Program-made: the position numbers and the translations under genes
The notes under the pieces: model-generated
What the model was told of the DNA's origin: nothing
The model's input: only the letters and a program-made list of their open reading frames with translations
Database searches by the model: none
From: Ketobacter sp.
Lineage (GTDB): Bacteria > Pseudomonadota > Gammaproteobacteria > Pseudomonadales > Ketobacteraceae
Length of the DNA: 64,000 nucleotides
Direction: 5' to 3'
Assembly: GCF_003671495.1 (NCBI RefSeq)
Contig: NZ_RCHN01000015.1
Span: forward strand, 124,001 to 188,000
Shown: piece after piece, positions 33,176-41,462 of the stretch
Layout: every line of letters begins with the position of its first letter
Position numbering within the stretch: position 1 is the first letter of the stretch

Positions 33176-35308
33176 TCACTCCCGAATCAGCGGGAACGGC
33201 GGCAGGCTCTGCAACAGGAGCTTGCCGTAGCGCTTATCGATGATGCGACGATCGAAAATCACAATCTCACCCCGATCGGTTTCCGTGCGCAGCAATCGAC
33301 CCACCGCCTGTTTCAGGCGAATGGCCGCATCCGGCACCGAAATCTGCATAAACGGATTGCCGCCCCGTTTCTGGATCCATTCCGCCAGGGTGGCATCCAC
33401 CGGGTCCTCCGGCACCGAAAACGGCAAGCGCGCGATCACCACACAACTGCAATATTCACCCGGCAGGTCCACCCCTTCGGCAAAGCTGGCCAGGCCGAAC
33501 AGCACGCTGTGATGACCGGCATCCACCGCCTCCCGATGCCGCCGCACCATCTCCGCCTTACCCTGGTGCCCCTGGGCCAACACCGCCGCCTGCACGGGAT
33601 CAGGCAATTGCTCGAACACCTCATCCATCTGCCGCCGGGAACTGAACAGCACCAGGGTTCCCAGTTGGTTTTGCCAGATGCGCTCTATATACGCCACCAA
33701 CTGCTCGGTGTGTTTGGCACCCTGGGTGGGATCGCAGGCCAGATCCGGCACCCGTATCCGACCGCAGCTTTGATAGTCAAACGGGCTGGGCACCACGCTG
33801 TAGTGACTGCTAGCGGGCACCCCGGAACGAAAACGGAAACGTTCAAAGTTTCCCAGCGCGGTTAACGTGGCGCTGGTGACCACCGCAGCAAATACCCGCG
33901 ACCACAGGTAGCGGGCCAACACATCACTGGCCAGAACCGGGCAGGCCGACAGCTCTACATCCAGCCCCTGGGCGCTTTGGGAGAAGTTCAGCCAACGGGC
34001 CACCGGCGCCCTATTCTCCTCGTCCGACAACTCGTAACGCATCCACACGGTCATCAAGGCCTCCGCCCGCGCCAACTGGGTGGACATCAGCGGCATCCAG
34101 GCCTCGGCGTCTGGCTTGGTGATGTCCGAGCGCTTGCCCTCCATGCCTTCCTGCAGCCAGTCCACCACCAGCTGCAATTGCTTCACCAGTTCCCGGGAAG
34201 GGGTCAACAACAGTGACGCCTGTTCCCGCAGGGCATCCGGCACCGCACCGTTGGCAAAACGGTACACCAGGCGCCCCTGCTCCGACTCCACCTGGTCGGT
34301 TTGTTCCGCCAATGGCGTCAGAGTGGCCAGCAGAAGATTGAGGTTTTCATTGAGAGAGTCATTCACATCCCGCACCACGCCGACCACGCCCGCCGCCATT
34401 CCCTGGGCATCGGAACTCTCCACCAGGGAATCCAGCATTTTCACCAGATCCTGTAACCAGGACAGCGTACTGCGTACCTGCGAGGAGCAGGCAAAATGAT
34501 TGAGTGCCTTGTCGGGCAGGTGGTGGCCTTCGTCAAAGATGTAGATGGTGTCTTCGGGTGCCGGCAGCACCATGCCACCGCCCATGGCCAGGTCCGCCAA
34601 CACCAGATCGTGATTGGCCACGATCAGGTCCGCCCGGTAAATATCGTTGCGCGCCATATAAAAAGGGCAATCGTCGTAGAAGCCACAGCTGCGGCCGGTA
34701 CAGCCCCGATGATCATTGGTCACCCGACGCCAGGTGAGGTCATCCACGGAGTCAGCCCAACTGTCCCGATCCCCATCCCAGGCGCGGGACTCCACGGCCT
34801 GATCCATGGCCCGGTACAATTCCGCTTCATGCTTGTCCACCGCATATTGCTGGAAGTCTTCCCACAGGGCCAAGGTACTGCCCACATCCTGACCCGGTGT
34901 CATCAGTCGATCCAGTTTGCTCAGACACAGGTAGCGACCGCGGCCCTTGGCCAGGGCATAACTAAAACTGCAGCCACTGTTACGCAGAATCTCGGGAATA
35001 TCCTTATTCACCACCTGATCCTGCAGCGCCACCGTCGCCGTGGCCAGCACCACTTTTTTGCCCATGGCCTTCGCCACCGGCATCACCCCCAACAGGTAAG
35101 CCAGGGTCTTGCCGGTCCCGGTACCAGCCTCCACCACCACCACATGCCCCTCTCCATTGCGCTTGCCATCCGCGTCCTGGGGTACCGCCGCCAACCCCTT
35201 GGCAATCTCGGCGATCATCAGGCGCTGCCCGTAACGTGGCTTGAGGCCTTTTTTCTCCAGGAAGGTGCTGTAAGCCTGCTGAATCTGCTGTTTAAGTTCG
35301 TCTGATAA
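33176..35308 (-). CDS. dinG: ATP-dependent DNA helicase DinG
   Basis: This 710-residue superfamily 2 helicase unwinds DNA 5' to 3' and resolves R-loops and damaged structures. Walker A is GTGTGKT (62-68) and the DEAH-type box is DEGH (259-262). The iron-sulfur cysteines fit C128 (RYLCLSKL), C203, C208 and C214 (GCTGRSCGFYDDCPFY); the spacing nearly equals E. coli DinG (C120, C194, C199, C205). Motif VI is KQAVGRLLRTETDRG. The start chosen is the ATG at 35308, because the N-terminus then aligns with the family; a TTG at 35329 is in frame. It abuts the unknown gene at 33175 and is divergent from a small membrane protein gene. Confidence 0.93.
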   Translation of the reverse strand, partial: LSDELKQQIQQAYSTFLEKKGLKPRYGQRLMIAEIAKGLAAVPQDADGKRNGEGHVVVVEAGTGTGKTLAYLLGVMPVAKAMGKKVVLATATVALQDQVVNKDIPEILRNSGCSFSYALAKGRGRYLCLSKLDRLMTPGQDVGSTLALWEDFQQYAVDKHEAELYRAMDQAVESRAWDGDRDSWADSVDDLTWRRVTNDHRGCTGRSCGFYDDCPFYMARNDIYRADLIVANHDLVLADLAMGGGMVLPAPEDTIYIFDEGHHLPDKALNHFACSSQVRSTLSWLQDLVKMLDSLVESSDAQGMAAGVVGVVRDVNDSLNENLNLLLATLTPLAEQTDQVESEQGRLVYRFANGAVPDALREQASLLLTPSRELVKQLQLVVDWLQEGMEGKRSDITKPDAEAWMPLMSTQLARAEALMTVWMRYELSDEENRAPVARWLNFSQSAQGLDVELSACPVLASDVLARYLWSRVFAAVVTSATLTALGNFERFRFRSGVPASSHYSVVPSPFDYQSCGRIRVPDLACDPTQGAKHTEQLVAYIERIWQNQLGTLVLFSSRRQMDEVFEQLPDPVQAAVLAQGHQGKAEMVRRHREAVDAGHHSVLFGLASFAEGVDLPGEYCSCVVIARLPFSVPEDPVDATLAEWIQKRGGNPFMQISVPDAAIRLKQAVGRLLRTETDRGEIVIFDRRIIDKRYGKLLLQSLPPFPLIRE

Positions 35309-35415
35309 CATGCCGGCGGTATCAATCAATGGATTGGAAAAGCCGCCTATTCTACACTAGCCGATCCCGATTACCGATCACAAAAACCAACCACAAATAC
35401 CAGAAGGTGACACGC

Positions 35416-35634
35416 ATGAGGTCAATTAAGTATCTGATTCTAGGGCTTTTCATTGGCGGAGTACTGGGCACCGCCGCGGGAGTCAACATCGGCCGCGACC
35501 AGCCGATCCTCAGCAACCCCTTCTCTGACCAGCGGGTAAGCACAAAAATGAAAGACACCGGAAACCAGTTACTGAGGCAGAGCGGTGAGGCCATTGAAGA
35601 CGCCGGCAAAGCCCTGAAAGACAGCTTTGAATGA
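35416..35634 (+). CDS. Small membrane-anchored protein (72 residues)
   Basis: A single N-terminal hydrophobic segment (MRSIKYLILGLFIGGVLGTAAG) is followed by a hydrophilic part ending in a predicted amphipathic helix (GNQLLRQSGEAIEDAGKALK). The start is the ATG at 35416, with AGAAGGTG 6 bases upstream; the longer frame upstream is unlikely. It could be an inner membrane protein or an exported protein with an uncleaved anchor. No family is recognised. It is divergent from dinG and stands alone. Confidence 0.65.
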   Translation: MRSIKYLILGLFIGGVLGTAAGVNIGRDQPILSNPFSDQRVSTKMKDTGNQLLRQSGEAIEDAGKALKDSFE

Positions 35635-35860
35635 CGGGATTTTGCCCTGAGACGATTTTTTGATTTTGTCTAATTCACAAAGATTAACACCGCAACAAAT
35701 TTATTGTTTTTTTCTGTTAATTTAAAAGTTTATTTATTGCATGGAACTTGCCTATACGGTAGCCGCGATGTACCGTATGGGCGTTTCAGACTCTTATTAA
35801 AGATTCAAAAATCCAACAAAAACGTAATAACCAAAATAATAAAGTGTAGGGAGCCACCAC
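35635..35860. promoter_or_regulatory. AT-rich gap ahead of the TRAP-like locus
   Basis: This stretch is strongly AT-rich, with T runs near 35708 that could end the upstream small gene. It probably carries the promoter of the lipoprotein gene at 35861, but no certain -35/-10 pair can be named. No open frame or RNA gene is visible. Confidence 0.4.
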
Positions 35861-36913
35861 ATGCTTTTTAGTATCAAAAGCCGCTTGGCGAGCAAGCTTG
35901 CCACTGCGGTGACTACATTTGGGATCATTCTGTTAAGCGGCTGTTCATCTGTCGTGTATAAAGTAACTGGGGACACCATGACCAACATCGGTGAGGATGT
36001 AATGGTTCCCTACTTGCTGACCACTGACGACTCCAAGATAGCCTGTGCCTCCGGCGAGGCGCTCACCCCCATGCTGATGTCATTCTCAACCGTGTCCACA
36101 CCTCCGGATCAACTGGAAGTGTTGTTGGGCCTGGTGGGAGGCGCCTGTGCGTCACAGCGTGCGGTGGAGCTGGAGCTGGAATACACCCGCTTCTCCGGCG
36201 AAAAGCGCATCACCCAGGCACAGGATGCCCGCATTCGTGCCAAGCGCTGGTATGCCCTGGCAGCGGCCCGCTACTACGCCAGCTATAAAGCGCTGACCCG
36301 GGCTCTGGGTGAACCCGGGGATCACTGCCCGCTGTTCGACAACGATTTCGAACAGTTGATTTGGATGATCGGTTCCGTGGCCGGTCTGCAGGCCGCGTTG
36401 TCTGACGTGCAGGCCAACATGGCCGTGGGCGTTCCGTTCAACGTCGCCCCCAAGGCAGAGCGCGGCATGGCCTGCCTGGATGACGACAAGCACAACCGCA
36501 AATGGTGGGGCCTGCCCAAGGCGATCCGCTCCGCCCTGTGGACCATCGTACCGGGTGTTACCCCGGAAGGCGTTGACCCCTGGAACGAGCTGACCAAAGC
36601 CCGCCGTATGGGTATGGAAGAAGGCGTACGCCTGCCCTCCGCCCTGGACGCACTGGTTTCCTATAACGACAGCAACATGGTCCGGGTTCGCGAAATCCTG
36701 CGCGAGCACGCCAAATCGGTTCAATCCACGGCATCCAACCGCGAATACCGCATGTTGGATATCATGGCAGGTGATCTGCTGCTTGAGGTTTCAGACCGCT
36801 TGTGGACAGAAAACACCGGTCATCGCACTCCCATTGGTGAGTACGGTACCTTCTGGGACGACAAAAAAGACGACATAAAACTGGACCAGAACCTGCTGGA
36901 CGAACTGCTTTAA
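35861..36913 (+). CDS. Lipoprotein, putative accessory subunit of a TRAP-like transporter
   Basis: This 350-residue predicted lipoprotein has the lipobox LLSGC (cysteine about residue 27) after a hydrophobic signal. The mature part is helical, with repeat-like amphipathic helices (RIRAKRWYALAAARYYASYKAL, SALDALVSYNDSNMVRVREIL), which recalls TatT-type TRAP lipoproteins. I cannot confirm that family from sequence alone. A TAGGGAG ribosome-binding site lies 7 bases before the ATG. The solute-binding protein gene follows after 78 bases and the permease gene after a further gap, so a role in the same uptake system is likely but inferred. Confidence 0.65.
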   Translation: MLFSIKSRLASKLATAVTTFGIILLSGCSSVVYKVTGDTMTNIGEDVMVPYLLTTDDSKIACASGEALTPMLMSFSTVSTPPDQLEVLLGLVGGACASQRAVELELEYTRFSGEKRITQAQDARIRAKRWYALAAARYYASYKALTRALGEPGDHCPLFDNDFEQLIWMIGSVAGLQAALSDVQANMAVGVPFNVAPKAERGMACLDDDKHNRKWWGLPKAIRSALWTIVPGVTPEGVDPWNELTKARRMGMEEGVRLPSALDALVSYNDSNMVRVREILREHAKSVQSTASNREYRMLDIMAGDLLLEVSDRLWTENTGHRTPIGEYGTFWDDKKDDIKLDQNLLDELL

Positions 36914-36991
36914 TCCAGCACCATAGCTGCCCGGGGCAGGCTTTGCTCCGGGCCACAACAACTATTACAACCATGACTTCCGGATGAGGCT

Positions 36992-38011
36992 ATGAACACA
37001 CTTCTTAAAACTTTTTTAACCCCAATCGCCGCCGGCGCCATGGCGCTGAGCACCACAGCATTCTCCGCCGACCTGCCCAAGCGCACCCTATGCGTGTGGG
37101 ACATAGTTGGTAAATCCGGCCCCGTCGCCAGCCAGATGGAAGACTACCGTCTGAACGCGATCAAATGGGGCGTGGACCTTGAACTCAAAGTCTATACCGA
37201 TGAGAAAATCGCCGCGGAAGACCTGAAGTCCGGCGCCTGTGACGCCGCCGGCATCACCGGTTTGCGCGCCCGGGAATTCAACAGTTTCACCGGCACCCTG
37301 GACTCCATCGGCTCCATCCCCGATGGGGATCACATGAAAGTCGTGTTGCAGTACCTGGCTGACCCCAAACTCGCCAAGCTGATGGTCTCCGGCGAATACG
37401 AAATCGCCGGTATTTTGCCAGGTGGTTCCGGCTATCTGTTTTCCAACGATCGCACCATCGACACCGTGGCGGAACTGGCCGGCAAAAAGATGGCTGCCAT
37501 GGACTTCGACAAAGCCCAGGCCATCATGATCGAATCCGTTGGTGCGTCTCCGGTATCGGTGTCGCTGACCAACTTCGGCTCCATGTTCAACAACGGCAGC
37601 GTGGACATCATTGCCGCTCCGGCAGTGGCCTACAACGCGCTGGAACTGTACAAGGGTCTGGGTGACAACGGCGCAGTGGTGAACTTTGCCATCATCCAGC
37701 TCACCGCGCAGATCGTTGCCCGCCACAACCGTTTCCCGGAAGGTTTTGGCCAGAACTCCCGAGCCTATGCCTGGAGCCAGTACAGCAAGGCGATGGAAGT
37801 GGTCAACGCGGCCGAGAAAAGCATCAAACCCAGCTACTGGCTGGATTTGCCGGAAAAGGATAAGGAAGGCTATATGGAAATGTTCCGCCAGTCTCGCCTG
37901 ACCTTGCGGGACCAGGGCCTTTATGACGGAAAGATGCTGTCGTTCCTGAGCAAAGTGCGCTGCCAGAAAGACCCCGCGTTGGCAGAATGTACCGCCAAAG
38001 ACCGCGAATAA
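36992..38011 (+). CDS. AdeT1/2-type periplasmic solute-binding protein (TRAP-like)
   Basis: This 339-residue exported protein has a signal peptide ending near STTAFSA. Its fold pattern is that of a TRAP/extracytoplasmic binding protein: RTLCVWDIVGKSGPVASQMEDY, GACDAAGITGLRAREFNSFTG, a central LPGGSGYLFSNDRTIDTVAELAGKKMA and AAPAVAYNALELYKGLG. The best match I recall is the family labelled AdeT1/2; that name comes from a claimed efflux role, but the fold is that of a ligand-binding protein. Three cysteines lie in CVW, GACD and the C-terminal KVRCQKDPALAECT. It is placed between a lipoprotein and a TRAP-like permease. Ligand unknown. Confidence 0.78.
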   Translation: MNTLLKTFLTPIAAGAMALSTTAFSADLPKRTLCVWDIVGKSGPVASQMEDYRLNAIKWGVDLELKVYTDEKIAAEDLKSGACDAAGITGLRAREFNSFTGTLDSIGSIPDGDHMKVVLQYLADPKLAKLMVSGEYEIAGILPGGSGYLFSNDRTIDTVAELAGKKMAAMDFDKAQAIMIESVGASPVSVSLTNFGSMFNNGSVDIIAAPAVAYNALELYKGLGDNGAVVNFAIIQLTAQIVARHNRFPEGFGQNSRAYAWSQYSKAMEVVNAAEKSIKPSYWLDLPEKDKEGYMEMFRQSRLTLRDQGLYDGKMLSFLSKVRCQKDPALAECTAKDRE

Positions 38012-38032
38012 ACACTCGCGGTATACAAAAGA

Positions 38033-38069
38033 AGCAGGCTTGGCTAACCAGTCAGCCTGCTTTTTTTTA
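38033..38069 (+). terminator. Rho-independent terminator of the solute-binding protein gene
   Basis: AGCAGGCT pairs with AGCCTGCT around an inner TGG/CCA stem, followed by eight T residues. It lies 21 bases after the stop and separates the binding protein from the permease gene. Confidence 0.9.
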
Positions 38070-38127
38070 GCCTGCTGCCATACAGGCTTACATTACAAAA
38101 CGAGTTAGTGTAAAAGTTTCGGAAATC

Positions 38128-38151
38128 ATTGTGTGATCTATGGCACACAAT
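38128..38151. promoter_or_regulatory. CRP/Vfr-like binding site upstream of the permease gene
   Basis: ATTGTGTG and CACACAAT form a perfect 8-bp inverted repeat around 8 bases. Within it TGTGA-TCTATG-GCACA matches the CRP consensus TGTGA-N6-TCACA with one mismatch. The gap from 38012 to 38342 has no gene, so this site probably controls the permease promoter. Confidence 0.6.
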
Positions 38152-38342
38152 GCCTGACACTCTTATAATTTGTTCCTTTATTTTTTCGACGTTATTTGTA
38201 GTGCTTGTACTGCTGTGATTTGACTTTCTGACATTCGAGGGATTGGACGGTTTTACCCTGTATTAGCCCCATACTTTTCAGGGACACGGTCCGACTAACC
38301 AGCACAGCATAATCACAACAAGTGTTTAATCACAAAAATTAG

Positions 38343-40448
38343 ATGTGGTGGGAAATGAACATACACTTTTTGGGACGAAATCTGCGCGAGTGGTTGTCCT
38401 CATTACCGGTTTTCATCATTCTTCTCGGCGTGCTTGTGCTCAGCATCGGAGAAAACCTGAATGCACAGTTGAATAAACTGGGCAATCATATTTGGCCCGA
38501 CTACCACATTTTACGGCTGGACGTTCCCGTCCCCTCCTGTGATCCCGATGTGGATATTCAATCTGAGGTCCAGAAAATCGTTGCGCAAAAGCAGAAAGAG
38601 GCAGCGGACGACCCCTTCGGCGGGATGTTTGGAGCAGAGGAAATCAACGAGGACGCCATTCGGGAATCCCTTGGCAAACAGGTTGAACTGTGTCGCATGA
38701 AACACGCGGCCGCCCAAAAAACTCTCGAGCAGAAAACACCCAACGTCGAACGCTTTGTCTCCCTGGATTTGGGCCTGTCGGCGCTTTCCCAGTTCCGCCG
38801 TGACAACAATCAGGTGTTCCTGGCCATTGTATTTTTTGTCTGCGCCCTGACTGCGGCCCTGACTCACCACCACATCGGCCTGCGCCCTATGCAGACTGTA
38901 ATGGACTATCGATTTGGCATTACCGCCCAACTGATCGCCCATGTTTCGCTCACCTATTCCTCCTACAGCTATCTGACCAATGGCTGGGCATCCGGCACCC
39001 TGATCCAGAACGAGCATATACGCTGGTTCTACCTGTTCGGCTTTGGTGCCCTGAGTCTGGTGTCCCTGGTACAGCTGTTCAATATTCCCAAAACCGCCAA
39101 ACCTGGTGGCGGCATCGGCAAAGCATTACTCTCGGTGCCCCTGTTCGCCTACATGGCCATCAGTTCTGCCCGCTTCTTCATCTTTGAAACGGGCAACCCC
39201 CAGGGCATGGTGCTCTTCGTTGATAAAATCATGGACCAGGCGTCGCTGTTTCTGAACATCGGCCTCTACATCTGGGTGGGTATGCTGCTGAAGCAAACGT
39301 ATCTGGGCGAGTATGTGTTCCGCATTTTCAAACCCTGGAAACTGCCACCGGAACTGCTGGCGTTCGTGGCCGTGGTCATTATGGCGGTACCCACAGCTTA
39401 TACCGGCGCCTCCGGCATCATCATCATTGCCATGGGCGCCGTGGTGTACGCAGAGCTGCGCCGGGTTGGCGCCCGTCGCAACCTGGCCCTGGCAGCCACC
39501 GCCATGAGCGGCAGCCTGGGGGTTGTGCTGCGACCCTGCCTGCTGGTGTTACTGATCGCCATGCTGAACAAGGAAGTCACCACCGACATGATGTATGGCT
39601 GGGGGGTGAAAGTCTTCATGCTCACGTCCTTCCTGTTCTTCCTGGTGTCGCTGATCGCCAAGCAAGGCCCCATGAAAATCGCTCCGGTGTCGGAAGCCTT
39701 GTCGCCCAGCCTGCAGGCCTTCCGCCCGTTGATTCCCTATGTGTTGATCTTTGTCGTGACCGCGGCCGCTTACGCCTTCCTGCTGGATGCGCACCTGGAC
39801 GAACACACCGCCCCCGTGGTGCTGCCCATGATTATCCTGTTGTTGCTGGTGTACGAATACAGCATCAAGAAGCCTGGGAATGAGACCCACGAAACCTACG
39901 AAGGCGAAGATCGCGCTACCAACCTGGAAGACTCCATTCGCCGGGCCACCACCGACACCACCGTTCACATCGGTGCCCTGCTGTCCATCATGGCACTGAG
40001 CCTGACCGTGGGCGGCGTGATCGAGGATTCCGGCATCTTCGAGGAAGTAGCCGCCCAGAGCGACTTCTTCGGCAGCACCTGGACCGCGATGATCGCCCTG
40101 GTCATTGTGCTGGTGATCATCGGCATGATCATGGACCCCTTCGGCGCGATTGTGTTGGTATCCGGCACGGTAGCCCAGGCCGCTTACAGCCAGGGAATCG
40201 ATCCCCTGCACTTCTGGATGATCACCCTGGTGGCCTTCGAACTCGGTTATCTCAGCCCACCGGTGGCGGTGAACCACCTGCTGACCCGCCAGGTGGTGGG
40301 CGAAGAGGAGATCGAGAAAGCCAGGGAGGAAACCCGGGGCAAAAGTTTCTGGATTCGCCATGAACGCTATGTGCTGCCGCTGACGGTCATGGGCATCGCC
40401 CTGGTGCTGGTGGCATTCGGCCCCCTGGTGGTCCAGCAATATTTCTGA
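38343..40448 (+). CDS. TRAP-type large permease with fused N-terminal small-subunit-like region
   Basis: This 701-residue inner membrane protein begins with one helix (about 15-35) and an extracytoplasmic loop (about 40-145, two cysteines), followed by several helices that could replace the small DctQ subunit. The C-terminal 400 residues have the DctM-like large-subunit layout of repeated helices: AYTGASGIIIIAMGAVVYAEL, SGSLGVVLRPCLLVLLIAML, then GGVIEDSGIFEEVA and ELGYLSPPVAVNHLLTRQVVG. A substrate cannot be named; organic acids are usual for the family. Start ATG at 38343; an ATG at 38355 is also possible. It has its own promoter region with a CRP-like site and a downstream terminator. Confidence 0.8.
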   Translation: MWWEMNIHFLGRNLREWLSSLPVFIILLGVLVLSIGENLNAQLNKLGNHIWPDYHILRLDVPVPSCDPDVDIQSEVQKIVAQKQKEAADDPFGGMFGAEEINEDAIRESLGKQVELCRMKHAAAQKTLEQKTPNVERFVSLDLGLSALSQFRRDNNQVFLAIVFFVCALTAALTHHHIGLRPMQTVMDYRFGITAQLIAHVSLTYSSYSYLTNGWASGTLIQNEHIRWFYLFGFGALSLVSLVQLFNIPKTAKPGGGIGKALLSVPLFAYMAISSARFFIFETGNPQGMVLFVDKIMDQASLFLNIGLYIWVGMLLKQTYLGEYVFRIFKPWKLPPELLAFVAVVIMAVPTAYTGASGIIIIAMGAVVYAELRRVGARRNLALAATAMSGSLGVVLRPCLLVLLIAMLNKEVTTDMMYGWGVKVFMLTSFLFFLVSLIAKQGPMKIAPVSEALSPSLQAFRPLIPYVLIFVVTAAAYAFLLDAHLDEHTAPVVLPMIILLLLVYEYSIKKPGNETHETYEGEDRATNLEDSIRRATTDTTVHIGALLSIMALSLTVGGVIEDSGIFEEVAAQSDFFGSTWTAMIALVIVLVIIGMIMDPFGAIVLVSGTVAQAAYSQGIDPLHFWMITLVAFELGYLSPPVAVNHLLTRQVVGEEEIEKAREETRGKSFWIRHERYVLPLTVMGIALVLVAFGPLVVQQYF

Positions 40449-40491
40449 TAATGCTGATGGGGCCAGCGCTGCACGCGTCGTGCCCCTATAC

Positions 40492-40517
40492 TGACGTGTC
40501 CTGTGATGACGTGTCCT
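40492..40517 (+). repeat. Tandem direct repeat TGACGTGTCCT
   Basis: Two identical 11-base copies (40492-40502 and 40507-40517) start 15 bases apart, just before a TATAAT sequence at 40518-40523. They lie between the permease stop and its terminator. Chance is possible; they could also be tandem activator sites. Confidence 0.4.
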
Positions 40518-40525
40518 ATAATGAG

Positions 40526-40549
40526 AAGGCGACCCCGGTCGCCTTTTTT
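40526..40549 (+). terminator. Rho-independent terminator after the permease gene
   Basis: GGCGACC and GGTCGCC form a GC-rich stem followed by six T residues, 78 bases after the permease stop and 43 bases before tesB. Confidence 0.85.
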
Positions 40550-40591
40550 GTTTCAAGTTCGTTTGACGAGCCACTCTCCGGAGCGAAGTAG

Positions 40592-41455
40592 ATGACTAAC
40601 CTGGTAGATGAACTGATCAACCTGCTGGATCTGGAAACCATCGAGCTGAATCTGTTTCGTGGGGTCAGCCGGGATGTGGTGGGGCGCAACGTGTTTGGCG
40701 GCCAGGTCATCAGCCAATCCCTGGTGGCGGCTTACCGAACCCTGGAAGAGCAACGTCAGTGTCATTCCCTGCATGCCTATTTCCTGCGTCCCGGGGACAT
40801 GAACACCCCCATCATTTTTGAAGTGGACCGGATTCGCGACGGCGGCAGCTTCACCACCCGCCGGGTGGTAGCCATCCAGCACGGCGAGGCCATCTTCAAC
40901 ATGTCCGCCTCGTTCCATATTGTGGAGCGGGGTTTCGAACACCAGGAGACCGATATTCCCAATGTGCCCCCTCCGGATAATCTGGTGACCGAACATGAGC
41001 TGCGGCTGAAAATCGCAGACCAGCTGGATGAGCGCATCCGCCCGGTGTTGATGCAGAAGCGCCCCATCGAAATCCGCCCGGTGGACCCGTTGGACTTTCT
41101 GAATCCGGAACCGAAATCCCCCCGCAAGCAGGCCTGGTTTCGGGCACCGGGTTTCCTGAATGACGATCTGAGCCTGCACCAGGCACTGCTGGCCTATGCC
41201 TCAGACTTTGGCTTGCTGGGTGCCGGCATGATGCCCCACGGGATTTCGTTCCTGGACCCCAAGCTGCACGCCGCCAGCCTGGACCACACCCTGTGGTTCC
41301 ATCACCCATTCCGCATGGATCAATGGCTGCTGTATGACATGGAAAGCCCCTGCGCCATGAACGCCCGCAGTTTTAACCAGGGCAAGATCTACCAGAACGG
41401 CAAGCTGGTGGCGTCCGTCTGCCAGGAAGCCTTGATGCGTGTGATCAAGAGCTGA
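40592..41455 (+). CDS. tesB: Acyl-CoA thioesterase II
   Basis: This 287-residue double-hotdog thioesterase hydrolyses medium- and long-chain acyl-CoA to free acid and CoA. It shows NVFGGQVISQSLVAAYRT and the second hotdog with catalytic residues in LAYASDFGLLG (Asp), LDHTLWFH (Thr region) and ARSFNQGKIY (Gln), matching the Asp-Thr-Gln triad of E. coli TesB. The length also matches (286). GGAGCGAAG precedes the ATG. It is convergent with polB and ends 7 bases from it. Role: fatty-acid turnover. Confidence 0.94.
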   Translation: MTNLVDELINLLDLETIELNLFRGVSRDVVGRNVFGGQVISQSLVAAYRTLEEQRQCHSLHAYFLRPGDMNTPIIFEVDRIRDGGSFTTRRVVAIQHGEAIFNMSASFHIVERGFEHQETDIPNVPPPDNLVTEHELRLKIADQLDERIRPVLMQKRPIEIRPVDPLDFLNPEPKSPRKQAWFRAPGFLNDDLSLHQALLAYASDFGLLGAGMMPHGISFLDPKLHAASLDHTLWFHHPFRMDQWLLYDMESPCAMNARSFNQGKIYQNGKLVASVCQEALMRVIKS

Positions 41456-41462
41456 GGCAGCG

